Assembly (NCBI RefSeq): GCF_045124755.1
Contig: NZ_JBGVMK010000029.1
Direction: 5' to 3' (one strand)
Length of the DNA stretch: 64,000 nucleotides
DNA from: Succinimonas sp045124755
GTDB taxonomy: Bacteria; Pseudomonadota; Gammaproteobacteria; Enterobacterales; Succinivibrionaceae
This document shows, one piece after another, positions 17,699 through 26,863 of the stretch; positions within the stretch are counted from its first letter, which is position 1; each line of letters starts with the position of its first letter. Under the pieces are notes generated by a model. That model was not told where the DNA came from. It made no database searches and was given only the letters and a program-made list of their open reading frames with translations. The position numbers and the translations under genes are program-made.

Positions 17699-17727
17699 AC
17701 ATGGGGATTCCGCTTTATTTTTTCAAG
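17699..17727 (-). promoter_or_regulatory. Sigma-32-type promoter of grpE
   Basis: CTTGAAA, 14-nt spacer, CCCCATGT on the minus strand, matching both known RpoH elements fully. It lies within the 308-nt gap between grpE and bamE. Confidence 0.85.
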
Positions 17728-17929
17728 CAGTCAACAGGGAGCTCCTTGAAACAGACGGCTCCGGAACCCGAAATCAGGCCGTTTCAGCTTTTCCGAAACA
17801 GATGTCCGCCCCTTGCGAACAATTGCCGCTGTTCCCGCTGACAGGCTCTCCCCCATGAGCTCCGGCGGTGAGATGGATCCGGATTTAAGGCTTTGCTCCG
17901 GCCGACTTCCCGCCAAGTTCGGATTTCTG

Positions 17930-17938
17930 TGCTAAAAT
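17930..17938 (+). promoter_or_regulatory. Possible extended -10 promoter of bamE
   Basis: TGCTAAAAT lies about 30 nt before the bamE start; no good -35 was seen. The rest of this gap (about 17728-17929) shows no supported gene. Confidence 0.4.
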
Positions 17939-17968
17939 TGCCCCGTTCTTGACAAAATAGGTTTAAGC

Positions 17969-18316
17969 ATGAGAATCATTTTTTCAGTTCTGCTGCTCTT
18001 GACACTGGCCCCGGCCCTTAATGCCTGCGCCTACAGACCGGATCTCAATCAGGGCAATTTCACCGAACAGAAGGACGTAAATCTGCTCCGCCGCGGCATG
18101 ACCAGGGAACAGGTGAAGTACATTCTGGGCACGCCGATGCTGACAGATCCCATGGATACATCAACCTGGTACTATATCAACTACGTGCGCCGCGGCTGGT
18201 CGGAACCGGAACAGCAGATGCTGGTGGTCAAATTCAACGATAATGAAACCCTGGAGGAGATTTACGGGGATTTTGAAAAAAGCGCCCTTTTTGACAGCTC
18301 GGTCAGCGCCAGATAA
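17969..18316 (+). CDS. bamE: Outer-membrane assembly lipoprotein BamE
   Basis: Small lipoprotein of the BAM complex that inserts beta-barrel proteins. At 115 aa it matches BamE (113). A signal peptide ends in LNAC, a plausible lipobox with Cys20. The SmpA/OmlA fold follows: the YRPDLNQGNF segment, then LRRGMTREQVKYILGTPML and WYYINYVRRG. In E. coli grpE and bamE flank nadK and recN; here the two lie back to back without them. Confidence 0.9.
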   Translation: MRIIFSVLLLLTLAPALNACAYRPDLNQGNFTEQKDVNLLRRGMTREQVKYILGTPMLTDPMDTSTWYYINYVRRGWSEPEQQMLVVKFNDNETLEEIYGDFEKSALFDSSVSAR

Positions 18317-18343
18317 GCTGATTTCGGTAACGGAGTGTCACTC

Positions 18344-19138
18344 ATGAAAAAAGGCGCCTTGATTCTTCTGACAGCTTTGCTTTCCGTCTCCCTGGCCGGC
18401 TGCTCCGCCCCCGAGGAGGAGCATTTCAATCCCCGGAAATTTGCCCGGCACAGTCTGAACAGCTTTAAGATCTCCGACAACACCTTTCCGGAAGTTCTGC
18501 CGGAACAGGATCGGCTTTTCTCCCGCTATGCCCGGGAATGCTCCTGGGGCATTCCGGAAAGCGGCATCAAAATGGCCGAGCTCTACAAAACCACCCTGGA
18601 TCCCCAAAAGGAACACTACCTTTATTTTCAGCAGAATAAATTAGCCCGGATGTTCATGTACTGCTGGCTCACCATGATAAGCAGATCCAAGGCGGAAAAC
18701 GAAAAGAATCCCGCAAAGTTCAAGGAAGCTCTGGCCGCCATAAAGGAGGCCTCTCCCGCAGAACCTCAGGACATCCTGAAAATCATTTATTCCTTCTACC
18801 GTCTCAAGGATCCCACCAGCGCCCAGACCTGGATATCCAAGCTGAATTTCCGGGAAAGAGGCGATGTGCCCGCCATGTTCGATCTGGGCAAATTCCTGTT
18901 TCAGGACGATGACATGCAGCTCCAGGGGTACACCATGGTGGAAACCGCCGCCTCCATGGGCTATCCGGAGGCCTACTTCCAGCTTACGGCTCCGGAATAT
19001 GTAAGCTTCCGGGAATCCCGCCCCAATCTTCAGGCATCCTACCAGAAGCTCATGAACAAGGGCCGGCCCAGGGACGAAGCCGCCTCCGAGGACGAAGGAG
19101 ATCCCAATTTCGGAGCCAGTCTTCTGGGGAATGAATAA
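18344..19138 (+). CDS. Lipoprotein with Sel1-like C-terminus
   Basis: No firm family. The start at ATG 18344 is supported by GGAG 8 nt upstream, giving 264 aa. The signal peptide ends in the lipobox LAGC, so the protein is probably lipid-anchored. The middle is helical and charged. Residues near 190-220 (GDVPAMFDLGKFLFQDD and YTMVETAASMGYPEAYF) look like degenerate Sel1/TPR repeats used in protein contacts. It follows bamE by 27 nt and is probably co-transcribed. Confidence 0.75.
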   Translation: MKKGALILLTALLSVSLAGCSAPEEEHFNPRKFARHSLNSFKISDNTFPEVLPEQDRLFSRYARECSWGIPESGIKMAELYKTTLDPQKEHYLYFQQNKLARMFMYCWLTMISRSKAENEKNPAKFKEALAAIKEASPAEPQDILKIIYSFYRLKDPTSAQTWISKLNFRERGDVPAMFDLGKFLFQDDDMQLQGYTMVETAASMGYPEAYFQLTAPEYVSFRESRPNLQASYQKLMNKGRPRDEAASEDEGDPNFGASLLGNE

Positions 19139-19162
19139 AAAAGCCCCATAAAGAGCAGGGGC
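19135..19162 (-). terminator. Terminator of the small minus-strand gene
   Basis: On the minus strand GCCCC pairs with GGGGC (19143-19162), followed by TTTTTTATTC. It faces the stop of the lipoprotein gene and would end a transcript covering the 82-aa ORF. Confidence 0.6.
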
Positions 19163-19255
19163 CGGTTCAGACAGGGCTGATGCGGACAGCGGGCGGGCGC
19201 AGATGACGGAAAGATGCGAAACAGGGAGCGGACACGCTTTTCCGGCGGCAAGGTT

Positions 19256-19504
19256 TCAGGCCTCGAAGTCAATATCCCGGCCGCATTTTTCGCTGTCGGA
19301 TCTGAGTCCCTTCCGGTCATAGACGGCTTCTTCAAGACTCCGCTCATCCGAGCCGCCATCGCGGCCGTAGCCGGATCTCTCCTCGTCTTCATCGCAGTAT
19401 TCTCTCAGCTGCCGGATCCCGGAGGTTTTTCTGACTCCTCTTTTGAAGTTAAGCATATGAGGGCCTCCGCTGTATCTGGGAAGAATGGCAAAGACGGCAT
19501 CCAT
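19256..19504 (-). CDS. 82-aa hypothetical hydrophilic protein
   Basis: Unrecognised. It is supported by a nearly perfect ribosome site (AAAGGAGGTG, 5 nt before the ATG) and a matching downstream terminator on the same strand. The N-terminus is mildly hydrophobic (MDAVFAILPRYSGG); the rest is very charged, rich in Asp, Glu, Arg and Gly, with two cysteines. No signal peptide or membrane segment is clear. No good promoter was found. The flanking 19505-19886 gap shows nothing else I can support. Confidence 0.5.
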   Translation of the reverse strand: MDAVFAILPRYSGGPHMLNFKRGVRKTSGIRQLREYCDEDEERSGYGRDGGSDERSLEEAVYDRKGLRSDSEKCGRDIDFEA

Positions 19505-19886
19505 GGCGCACCTCCTTTCTCTTCATCTCTTCGTGATACCCCGCGCAAGTCTTAAGACCGGCCTCAGTCATCCCTGTAAACGCCGCGCTCCTGCTAATCC
19601 GTTTCGCTTGCCCGCATGCCTTGTCAGCAAAGCTTAAAGCTGTCGTTAAAAAAATTTTTCTGTCACCTAATTAGCGGCAGAAAACGCCGGAATTTGAGTA
19701 ATTTTCGCCGTCAAAGAGAACCGTTTTCCCGGTATTCCTCCGGAGGGAGCGGGGGATCCGGAGCTTTCCGGGGTCTTTTTGTCTCCGGGCTCTTATTCCT
19801 GCGAGATCCCGCCACGTCCGCATAGTTTAAAAGCCCGGTCTTTGCTACAATGACATTGAAACAAAGAACTCACGGAGAAGAAAAAA

Positions 19887-20780
19887 ATGGCCCAGGAAGA
19901 CAGCAGCAAAAACAAAGACAGCGAGAAACCGCAAATCCCCATAAACTACGGCGTTGACAATGCCGCGCTGGACAAGGCTCTGGGATTTCTGGTGGAATCT
20001 CAGACCGAAATCAACCGCCGCATGGCGCTTGCAGAGCTCAGAAAGGCCAAGGTCATCGTGCCGGTAAAGCTGGACGGCAGCTACAAGTTCGATAACGGCG
20101 GCGTAACCTTCTCCGACGATGCCAAACTGAATTACGTCCTTATCAAAAACGCCCGGGACGAGCATTACTGTCCCGTATTCACCAATGCGGACGAATTTAA
20201 AAAGTTCAATCTGGATAAAACCGGAAACATTGTGCAGAAATTCACCAGCGTGGCGGAAACCGTCACCGGGCAGGACAGCATCCTCAAGGGGGTGGTGGTT
20301 AACCCCTTCGGGGCCGGCATCACCATTGACCGGGAGCTCCTCTCGGCCATGCTCCGCGCCCCTCAGGGAAAAATGTCCTTTACCACGGCTCCCATGAAGG
20401 AGCCCTACCGCCTGTTTTCCATTCCCAAGGGCACCACCGTGGCCGCCGGCACCCCGAAGAACCGTCCGGACAGTCTCCTGGAGGCGCTCTCCCGGGATAT
20501 GGAGGAGCTTAAAAACATTAAGAAGGCCTGGCTGGTGGCCCTGCAGTGGCCGGATCGCAAAAATGCCGCCGGCATCGCCGAAATCACCTATCTCGTGGTT
20601 ACGGAAACCCCTGACCGGCCGCAGGATATCTTCCCCGGTCTCTCCATGACCGCCGAAAAGCACTCCGGTACCCTGCACACCGACTTTATGATTTACCGGG
20701 AGGACAGCGAGTTTCTCAGGGCCGCTCTGAAGAACATCGCCCCCTTTTACACCCGGAAAAAATTTCTGGGCCTGTTCTGA
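19887..20780 (+). CDS. SseB-family protein
   Basis: Resembles the enhanced-serine-sensitivity protein SseB. The N-terminal domain (about 20-150) shows IPINYGVDNAALDKALG, then conserved strands and the VVNPFGAGITIDRELL segment typical of PF07179. The C-terminal part (about 165-297) fits the second SseB domain. There is no signal peptide, so it is probably cytoplasmic. The biochemical role of SseB is unknown. GGAG precedes the start. It lies 94 nt before ppk, probably in the same unit. Confidence 0.72.
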   Translation: MAQEDSSKNKDSEKPQIPINYGVDNAALDKALGFLVESQTEINRRMALAELRKAKVIVPVKLDGSYKFDNGGVTFSDDAKLNYVLIKNARDEHYCPVFTNADEFKKFNLDKTGNIVQKFTSVAETVTGQDSILKGVVVNPFGAGITIDRELLSAMLRAPQGKMSFTTAPMKEPYRLFSIPKGTTVAAGTPKNRPDSLLEALSRDMEELKNIKKAWLVALQWPDRKNAAGIAEITYLVVTETPDRPQDIFPGLSMTAEKHSGTLHTDFMIYREDSEFLRAALKNIAPFYTRKKFLGLF

Positions 20781-20874
20781 TCCGGCGGAACGCGAAACCG
20801 CCGGAAGCTTTCTGGCGGTTTCGTCCCGGTGAACCATTTGCTGCTTAACTCGATGCTGCTAAACTGAGGCTTTT

Positions 20875-23067
20875 ATGAACAATGATCCTTCATCATGGAT
20901 TCCCAAGGAATTAAGCTGGCTTTCCTTCAACGAACGGGTGCTGCAGGAGGCTCAGGACAAGAGCGTCCCGGTGGTGGAACGGGTGCGTTTTCTGGGGATC
21001 TACTCCAGCAATCTGGACGAATACTTCAAGGTAAAGATCGCCGATCTGAAAAGACGGGTGGTGATTGACGAGGAAAACGGCAACGACTCCGGAGCGAAGG
21101 AAGTCCTCAAAAAATGTCTCAGCAAGGTTAAAAAGCTCAACGCCACCTTCGATCGCACCTACATCTCGCTCCTTACCGAGCTGGCCTCCCACAACATTTT
21201 TCTCTACGATGAAAAGGAGATCACTCCGGAGCAGCGGAACTGGGTTATCGACTTTTTCCGGAGAAACGTCTTAAAGCACATCTCCCCGGTAATCCTGAAC
21301 GATGACATCGACCTGGTCTCCTTCCTCAAGGACAAATATGCCTACCTCCTGGTAAAAATGACCCGGTTTCCCCGCAAGGGCAAACAGGCATCCCGGAACT
21401 CCGGAGAGGAAAACGTCCGGGAGGAGAAAAACCGCGACAAGGACGGTCAGAGCCGAGTGACCTATGCCCTTATTGAGGTTCCCACCGACAAGATCCCCAG
21501 ATTTATTCAGATCCCTACCTTCGGAAACAAAAAGGACAAGGTGCTGATGATCCTGGACAATGTGATCCGCGTCGGTCTCGATATTATCTTCAAGGGGCTT
21601 TTTGACTACGACGAAATCAGCGCCTACTCCGCCAAGATGAACCGGGATGCGGAATACGACCTCTCCTCCCAAATGGACAGATCCTTTGTGGAAAACATGT
21701 CCCAGAGCCTGAAGCAGCGCCTGGTCTCCATGCCGGTGCGCTTTGCCTATGACAAGGAAATGCCGAAGGAGATGGTGCGCTACATTGTGAAAAAGCTCTG
21801 CATGCAGGACTTCGACTCCGTCATGGAGGGCGGCCGCTACCACAACTTCAAGGACTTCACCGGCTTCCCCAATGTGGGACGGGAGTATATTGAAAACACT
21901 CCCCTGCCCGAGCTGAACTCCGTGGACTTCGACTCTGCGGCCAATGCCTTCGAGGCCATCAGCGTGCATGATATTCTGCTTTACTATCCGTACCACACCT
22001 TCCGCTACTTTACCGAGCTTTTAAGACAGGCCTCCTACGATCCGGCAGTCACCGCCATCAAGATCAACATCTACCGCGTGGCCTCCAAGAGCCGGGTCAT
22101 AAGCTCCCTCATTGACGCCGCCAACAACGGCAAGCATGTGACGGTAATCGTGGAGCTCAAGGCCCGCTTTGACGAGGAAAACAACATTAAATGGGCCAGC
22201 AGGCTCACCGATGCCGGAGTGAAGGTGCTCTTCGGCATGCCGAGTCTTAAGATCCATTCCAAGCTCTGCCTCATCACCCGCATCGAGGACGGCCAGCCCA
22301 CCCGCTATGCCCATATCGGCACCGGCAACTTTAATGAAAAGACCGCCAAGATCTACACGGACTTCGCCCTGTTCACCAAGCATCCGGAGCTCACTCATGA
22401 GGTGGAGGAGGTCTTTACCTTCATCGAGTTCCCCTATATCCACACCAAATTCGACCGGCTTCTGGTGTCCCCTATCAATGCCCGGAAAAAGATCACCGAC
22501 ATGGTGGAAAACGAGATCAATAACGCCCGCTCGGGCTTTACCGGCAAAATTCTGGTAAAGGTGAACAATCTGGTGGACAAGGAGCTTATCAGCGAGCTTT
22601 ACAAGGCTTCCCAGGCCGGAGTGCAGATCGACATGATCATCAGGGGGATGTGCTCGCTGAAACCGGGAGTTCCCGGGCTCAGCGAAAACATCCGGGTTAT
22701 CAGCATTGTGGACAGATTCCTGGAGCATCCCCGGGTGATGTATTTCTACAACAACGGCAATCCCAAACTCTTTATTTCCTCCGCCGACTGGATGTCCCGG
22801 AATCTGGACACCCGCATTGAGGTGGGCACTCCCGTGCTGTCCCCCATTCTGAAGAACCGGATCCTGGAAATTCTCAGCATTCAGTTCCAGGATACCATGA
22901 AGGCCCGGGTTATCGATGCCGAGCAGAGCAATGCCTATGTGAAGAGAGGAAACAGGAAGAAGCTGCGTTCCCAGATTGCCATTTACGAATATCTGGCAGG
23001 CATCGAGGAGAAAAAGCTGGCCAAAATCGCCGCCGCCCAGGGGAACAGCGCTTTAAATAAGATCTGA
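20875..23067 (+). CDS. ppk: Polyphosphate kinase PPK1
   Basis: Reversibly polymerises the ATP gamma-phosphate into polyphosphate. At 730 aa it is slightly longer than E. coli PPK (688) because of an insertion near residues 165-190 (charged, KGKQASRNSGEENVREEKN). The N-terminal PELSWLSFNERVL-like start, the phospholipase-D-like half with KIHSKLCLI (autophosphorylated His) and YAHIGTGNFNEKTAKIYTD, and the C-terminal DRFLEHPRVMYF are present. No ppx follows. Confidence 0.95.
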   Translation: MNNDPSSWIPKELSWLSFNERVLQEAQDKSVPVVERVRFLGIYSSNLDEYFKVKIADLKRRVVIDEENGNDSGAKEVLKKCLSKVKKLNATFDRTYISLLTELASHNIFLYDEKEITPEQRNWVIDFFRRNVLKHISPVILNDDIDLVSFLKDKYAYLLVKMTRFPRKGKQASRNSGEENVREEKNRDKDGQSRVTYALIEVPTDKIPRFIQIPTFGNKKDKVLMILDNVIRVGLDIIFKGLFDYDEISAYSAKMNRDAEYDLSSQMDRSFVENMSQSLKQRLVSMPVRFAYDKEMPKEMVRYIVKKLCMQDFDSVMEGGRYHNFKDFTGFPNVGREYIENTPLPELNSVDFDSAANAFEAISVHDILLYYPYHTFRYFTELLRQASYDPAVTAIKINIYRVASKSRVISSLIDAANNGKHVTVIVELKARFDEENNIKWASRLTDAGVKVLFGMPSLKIHSKLCLITRIEDGQPTRYAHIGTGNFNEKTAKIYTDFALFTKHPELTHEVEEVFTFIEFPYIHTKFDRLLVSPINARKKITDMVENEINNARSGFTGKILVKVNNLVDKELISELYKASQAGVQIDMIIRGMCSLKPGVPGLSENIRVISIVDRFLEHPRVMYFYNNGNPKLFISSADWMSRNLDTRIEVGTPVLSPILKNRILEILSIQFQDTMKARVIDAEQSNAYVKRGNRKKLRSQIAIYEYLAGIEEKKLAKIAAAQGNSALNKI

Positions 23068-23080
23068 GCTCCGGCGCGCT

Positions 23081-23635
23081 TCAGCATTCCTCAGGGACGC
23101 CGCCTGCCTCCGGAGCGGCGGCGGGAGCGGACTCCCGCTCTGCCCGCTCCCTCATTTTACGGGCCTTTTTCTCCATGCGGCGCATCTTGAAGAAGTTAGT
23201 CAGGATATCTCCGCATTCCTTCCGGAGCACCCCGCCGGTGACCTCCGGCACGTGATTGTGCAGGGGTTCCGCCAGAAGATGAAAGGCCGATTCATGAGCG
23301 CCGGTTTTAAGATCCTGCGCTCCGTACACCACCCGATCCACCCGGGACAGGATAATGGCCCCCGTGCACATGACGCAGGGCTCCAGCGTCACATACAGGG
23401 TGGCCCCGTAAACGCGGTAGTTCCCCGTAAGCCGGGCCGCCTCCCGGATCACCACCATTTCCGCATGAGCGCTGGGGTCATGGGAGGTAATCATCAGATT
23501 GCAGCCCCGAGCCACGATCCTGCCGTCCTTGACCACCACCGCTCCCACGGGAACCTCCCCCAGATCCCAGGATCGCCGGGCCTCCCGGAGCGCCTCCAGC
23601 ATAAAAATCTCATCAATGTTAAGAAGTTCCTTCAT
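23081..23635 (-). CDS. tadA: tRNA-specific adenosine deaminase TadA
   Basis: Deaminates wobble A34 to inosine in tRNA-Arg(ACG). The start at 23635 gives 184 aa; an in-frame ATG at 23683 would add 16 residues but has GGAG with no spacing. The zinc-deaminase motif is complete: HAEM (His ligand and catalytic Glu) and PCVMC (two Cys ligands). The C-terminal tail is long and basic, then Ala/Pro-rich. It converges with ppk; the two stops are 14 nt apart. Confidence 0.93.
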   Translation of the reverse strand: MKELLNIDEIFMLEALREARRSWDLGEVPVGAVVVKDGRIVARGCNLMITSHDPSAHAEMVVIREAARLTGNYRVYGATLYVTLEPCVMCTGAIILSRVDRVVYGAQDLKTGAHESAFHLLAEPLHNHVPEVTGGVLRKECGDILTNFFKMRRMEKKARKMRERAERESAPAAAPEAGGVPEEC

Positions 23636-23725
23636 GGCGGTACTTATCCTGTGCTTGTCCTTGCTGATAAACGGAAACGGCATCTCCGGGAGCAGAAATG
23701 CCTGGCACTAAAAAAGCAGGGCATT

Positions 23726-23755
23726 AAAAAAGCCCCGCATATTGTCGGGGCTTTT
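23726..23755 (-). terminator. Terminator after the flotillin-like gene
   Basis: AAAAGCCCCG / CGGGGCTTTT stem (23728-23755) with a T run on the minus strand, 38 nt after the flotillin-like stop. Confidence 0.85.
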
Positions 23756-23793
23756 CAGATGATTTACAACATAAATATTTCAGCCGGAAAAGA

Positions 23794-25233
23794 CTATTCC
23801 TTCGGCAGCTTTACGGGAGCGGGGCCCTTGCCAGCGCCCTTGCCCGGTTCCACGGAACCCAGATACTCCGGCAGGTTGAGACCGGCCATCTTGGCAACGT
23901 CATGAAGCGGCGGCAGGCTCTTTACCATGCCTGACAGAAAATTTGCCGTAGCGGTCTTGCCGTCGCCGGCGCCGCCGTTGCCGTCATGATCCCAGACGGT
24001 AACCTTGTCGATCTTGATGTTTCTGATGGCTTCGGTCTGGAGTCCCACGAGCTGCTCCAGCTTTTCAATAATGAGCAGGGTAGAAGCTGCTTCCACATTG
24101 TTTCCGGCGCTCTTGACCAGCTCGGCGTAACCGGAGGCCTTGGCTTCCAGAAGAGCCTTCTGACCCTGAGCCTCAGCCTGGTACTTCATGAGCACGGCGT
24201 CTGCCTGACCGCGGGCTTCCTCGCGCTGTCTCTCGGCCACGGCCTGAGCATCGATGATGATCTTCTCCTTGTCGATTTCCTGCCGGGAAATTTCCTGAGC
24301 GTTAAGTCTCTGCTTCTCAGCCTGGTACTTGGCCTTTTCGATTTCGGCCTGAGCCTGGCTCTTGGCCACCTCGGCGCGCTGATGGGCCTCGGCCTGAATA
24401 ACCTCCAGCTCGGCATTGGACTGGGCGATATTCTTCTTGGCGTCGTTTTCGCCGGCGATAGCCTGAGATTCCTGATCAGCCACGTAACGGCGCTGTCCGG
24501 TCTCGGCCTGCTTCATACCCTTCTGAGCCTCGGCCTGGTTCTGAGCCACGGAAATGTTCTTTTCCCTGTTGGCCTCGGATTCGCCCACGGCGCCGATCTT
24601 TTCCTGATTGGCCACATCGATCTTAGCCTTGTTAACAGCCTCTGCGGCGGCCTTTTTACCGATGCTTTCGATGTAGTCGGATTCGTCGGTGATATCGGTG
24701 ATGTTAACGTTGATAAGCTTAAGGCCGATCTTGTTCAGCTCCGGTTCCACATTGGCGGTAATGTTCTTCTGGAAGGCCTCGCGATCCTGGTTGATCTCCT
24801 CAATGTCCATAGAAGCCACGGTAAGACGCAGCTGACCGATAATGATGTTCTTGGCGGTATCCTCGATCTGCGGCTGCCCCAGTCCCAGAAGGCACACTGC
24901 GGCATTGCCCATGATATCCTCATCGGGGGAAATCTGCACGGTGAAGCTGGAAGGCACGTTAACGCGAATATTCTGCTTGGAAAGCGCGCCGGTCAGCGGA
25001 ATATTGATGGTCATGGGCTTCAGATCCATATAGGTATAGTCCTGAATAAACGGCCAGACAAAAACACCGCCGCCGTGAATGCACTTTGCGGTCTTCTTGC
25101 CGGCCACCATGCCGGAAATCACCAGAATCTGATCCGGCGGACACTTCCGGTACCGGTTTATCATGAATATGACTACGGCCATGCCGATGATAGCGGCGAA
25201 GGCTACCATCACAATACCCACAAATGAAGCCAT
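23794..25233 (-). CDS. Flotillin-like SPFH protein
   Basis: Membrane-associated scaffold of the flotillin/FloT-YqiK group, linked to membrane microdomains. At 479 aa it fits the family. One N-terminal membrane segment (about 5-25) precedes RYRKCPPDQILVISG and an SPFH domain (about 30-200). A long coiled-coil region (about 200-385) is full of Ala/Glu/Gln repeats such as AEAQKGMKQAETG and QAEAHQRAEVAKSQAQ. The C-terminus is Gly/Pro-rich. It follows an NfeD-like gene by 97 nt, the usual partner of flotillins. Confidence 0.9.
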   Translation of the reverse strand: MASFVGIVMVAFAAIIGMAVVIFMINRYRKCPPDQILVISGMVAGKKTAKCIHGGGVFVWPFIQDYTYMDLKPMTINIPLTGALSKQNIRVNVPSSFTVQISPDEDIMGNAAVCLLGLGQPQIEDTAKNIIIGQLRLTVASMDIEEINQDREAFQKNITANVEPELNKIGLKLINVNITDITDESDYIESIGKKAAAEAVNKAKIDVANQEKIGAVGESEANREKNISVAQNQAEAQKGMKQAETGQRRYVADQESQAIAGENDAKKNIAQSNAELEVIQAEAHQRAEVAKSQAQAEIEKAKYQAEKQRLNAQEISRQEIDKEKIIIDAQAVAERQREEARGQADAVLMKYQAEAQGQKALLEAKASGYAELVKSAGNNVEAASTLLIIEKLEQLVGLQTEAIRNIKIDKVTVWDHDGNGGAGDGKTATANFLSGMVKSLPPLHDVAKMAGLNLPEYLGSVEPGKGAGKGPAPVKLPKE

Positions 25234-25330
25234 AATTTAATCTCCGTATTTAACAAAGGATGAAAATTACAAAAATATCTAAAAAAATCTGAAAATCGGT
25301 TTTCGCCGGTCAGGATTACCCCCTCCGGAC

Positions 25331-25936
25331 TCAGGACTGCTTCCCGGGATTTTTGTCCCGGCTTCCGGCGCTGTTCATGGGCTCCACCATCAGAACGGAA
25401 TCATCGGTGACTCTGACAATCCTGACCTTGGTTCCGGTGGCCAGGCGCTGGCCGGTCTCGGAAGCGGCTTTCCGAAAAAGCTTTCTGCCCTGCATATTGA
25501 AATCAATCTGTCCCATGCCATCCTCCGGAATGGTGAGGTAAACCGTCCCCTCCTTGCCCACGGCGTCTGATATCTCGAGGTTTCCCTTGGTCTGGAGCTT
25601 CATAAGGAGCATGGTTATCTTAACCATGATAAAAACCATAAAAGCCCCGGCGAAAAGGGTAACCAGCACCGAAACCATGCTGTTATGAAAGGTTCTCTCC
25701 GCCCAGAAGCCGGCCAGGCCTCCTACCAGAGCAAATGACGACAGCGACTGGATGGAGACATACCGGAGCAGCGCATCCGAGCTGTCCGCAATAGAAGCGT
25801 CAGCCGCGGAGGGATCGCCGTCCGTGCCCACAAAAAACATCAGGATCAGTCTCATCAGAAAAACTGTCCCGCCTGCCGTAATCATCATGAGGTAGAACAG
25901 CTCAAGACCTGTCAGCTGATCGAAAAATTCCATCAT
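25331..25936 (-). CDS. NfeD-like membrane protein (YuaF/YqiJ type)
   Basis: Partner of the downstream flotillin-like protein. At 201 aa it has three probable membrane segments (about 12-36, 62-80 and 88-115), then a soluble OB-like domain (about 120-190) with VGKEGTVYLTIPEDGMGQ and KVRIVRVTDDSVLMVEP, the NfeD C-terminal pattern. There is no protease domain, as in the short NfeD1b/YuaF group. AGGGAGG precedes two adjacent ATGs; the first was taken. Confidence 0.85.
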   Translation of the reverse strand: MMEFFDQLTGLELFYLMMITAGGTVFLMRLILMFFVGTDGDPSAADASIADSSDALLRYVSIQSLSSFALVGGLAGFWAERTFHNSMVSVLVTLFAGAFMVFIMVKITMLLMKLQTKGNLEISDAVGKEGTVYLTIPEDGMGQIDFNMQGRKLFRKAASETGQRLATGTKVRIVRVTDDSVLMVEPMNSAGSRDKNPGKQS

Positions 25937-26127
25937 AAACCGCCCTCCCTGTGGTTAATCAATGCGCTAATCAATGCGGCTGTCCATGCAAACTATAAAT
26001 TCAAACGGTGTCTGTCAGAAACAATACATGCTGCTTTTGCGAGTTATGACAGATCAAAATGCGCAAAACCGGATCTTCATTAAATCCCCGTTACACAGCA
26101 GTTTATTCCGCCGCTGTTCACTTTTAA

Positions 26128-26646
26128 TCATAAATCAGTTGCGTCAGCCGGAACTCCTTCCCGCCCTGCAGGGCGGCCGCCCTCCTTCAGCTCCCGGATC
26201 TCCTCCATAATGGAAGCATAGATCCGAGGCAGGTTCCGCCGGGCCCGGTTAAGCTTTTTCTGACAGGTTCCGGCGCTCCAGCACAGGCAGATCACCAAAG
26301 ATTCAAGAACCAGAATCCCGGTCTCGTTAAGCATCATGGGCTCCCGAATGGCGCTGACGCAAAGCTCCGCAGCCAGAATCATCGCAGCCATATAGCCCCC
26401 GAAATGGTGTCTCATAAGGAGCCATAGCAGGAGAAGCGCCGGCGGCAGCAGGCTCTGGCCGATTTCATACGCCGAAAAGTCCGGCTCCCACCAGGGGAGG
26501 CCCCGCCCGGCATTCCTCATCATGACGAGGATCGCCGGCTTTAAAGAAAACAGCGCCAGCGTCCAATAGCCTGTCTTCAGGGTCTTCATCCAGAGAAATA
26601 CCTTTCTGGCCTCCGGGGACAGCTTCTCAGTCCTGATGCGGGTCAT
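26128..26646 (-). CDS. Hypothetical inner-membrane protein
   Basis: Unrecognised, 172 aa. About four hydrophobic segments (about 25-45, 62-80, 85-102 and 108-128) lie between a basic N-terminus and a basic helical tail (KKLNRARRNLPRIYASIMEEIRE). GAGGAATC precedes the ATG. No neighbour suggests a role. Confidence 0.65.
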   Translation of the reverse strand: MTRIRTEKLSPEARKVFLWMKTLKTGYWTLALFSLKPAILVMMRNAGRGLPWWEPDFSAYEIGQSLLPPALLLLWLLMRHHFGGYMAAMILAAELCVSAIREPMMLNETGILVLESLVICLCWSAGTCQKKLNRARRNLPRIYASIMEEIRELKEGGRPAGREGVPADATDL

Positions 26647-26863
26647 AGCGATTCCTCTGCAAAAATCCCTTCCTGCTCAATACATATAGCCCGAAAGACC
26701 GGTTTTCAAGAAAAATCGGCATTCCCCAATCCGAAAGATCCCGGGATAAAAACAGAAAAGGCGGGAGATCCGGCTCCGGAGAATGGGCTATAATGGGGCA
26801 GCTTTTCCGGAAGGGAATCCGCCGGAAGCAGATCCTGAAATCAACCACAATAAGGAAAACTCT

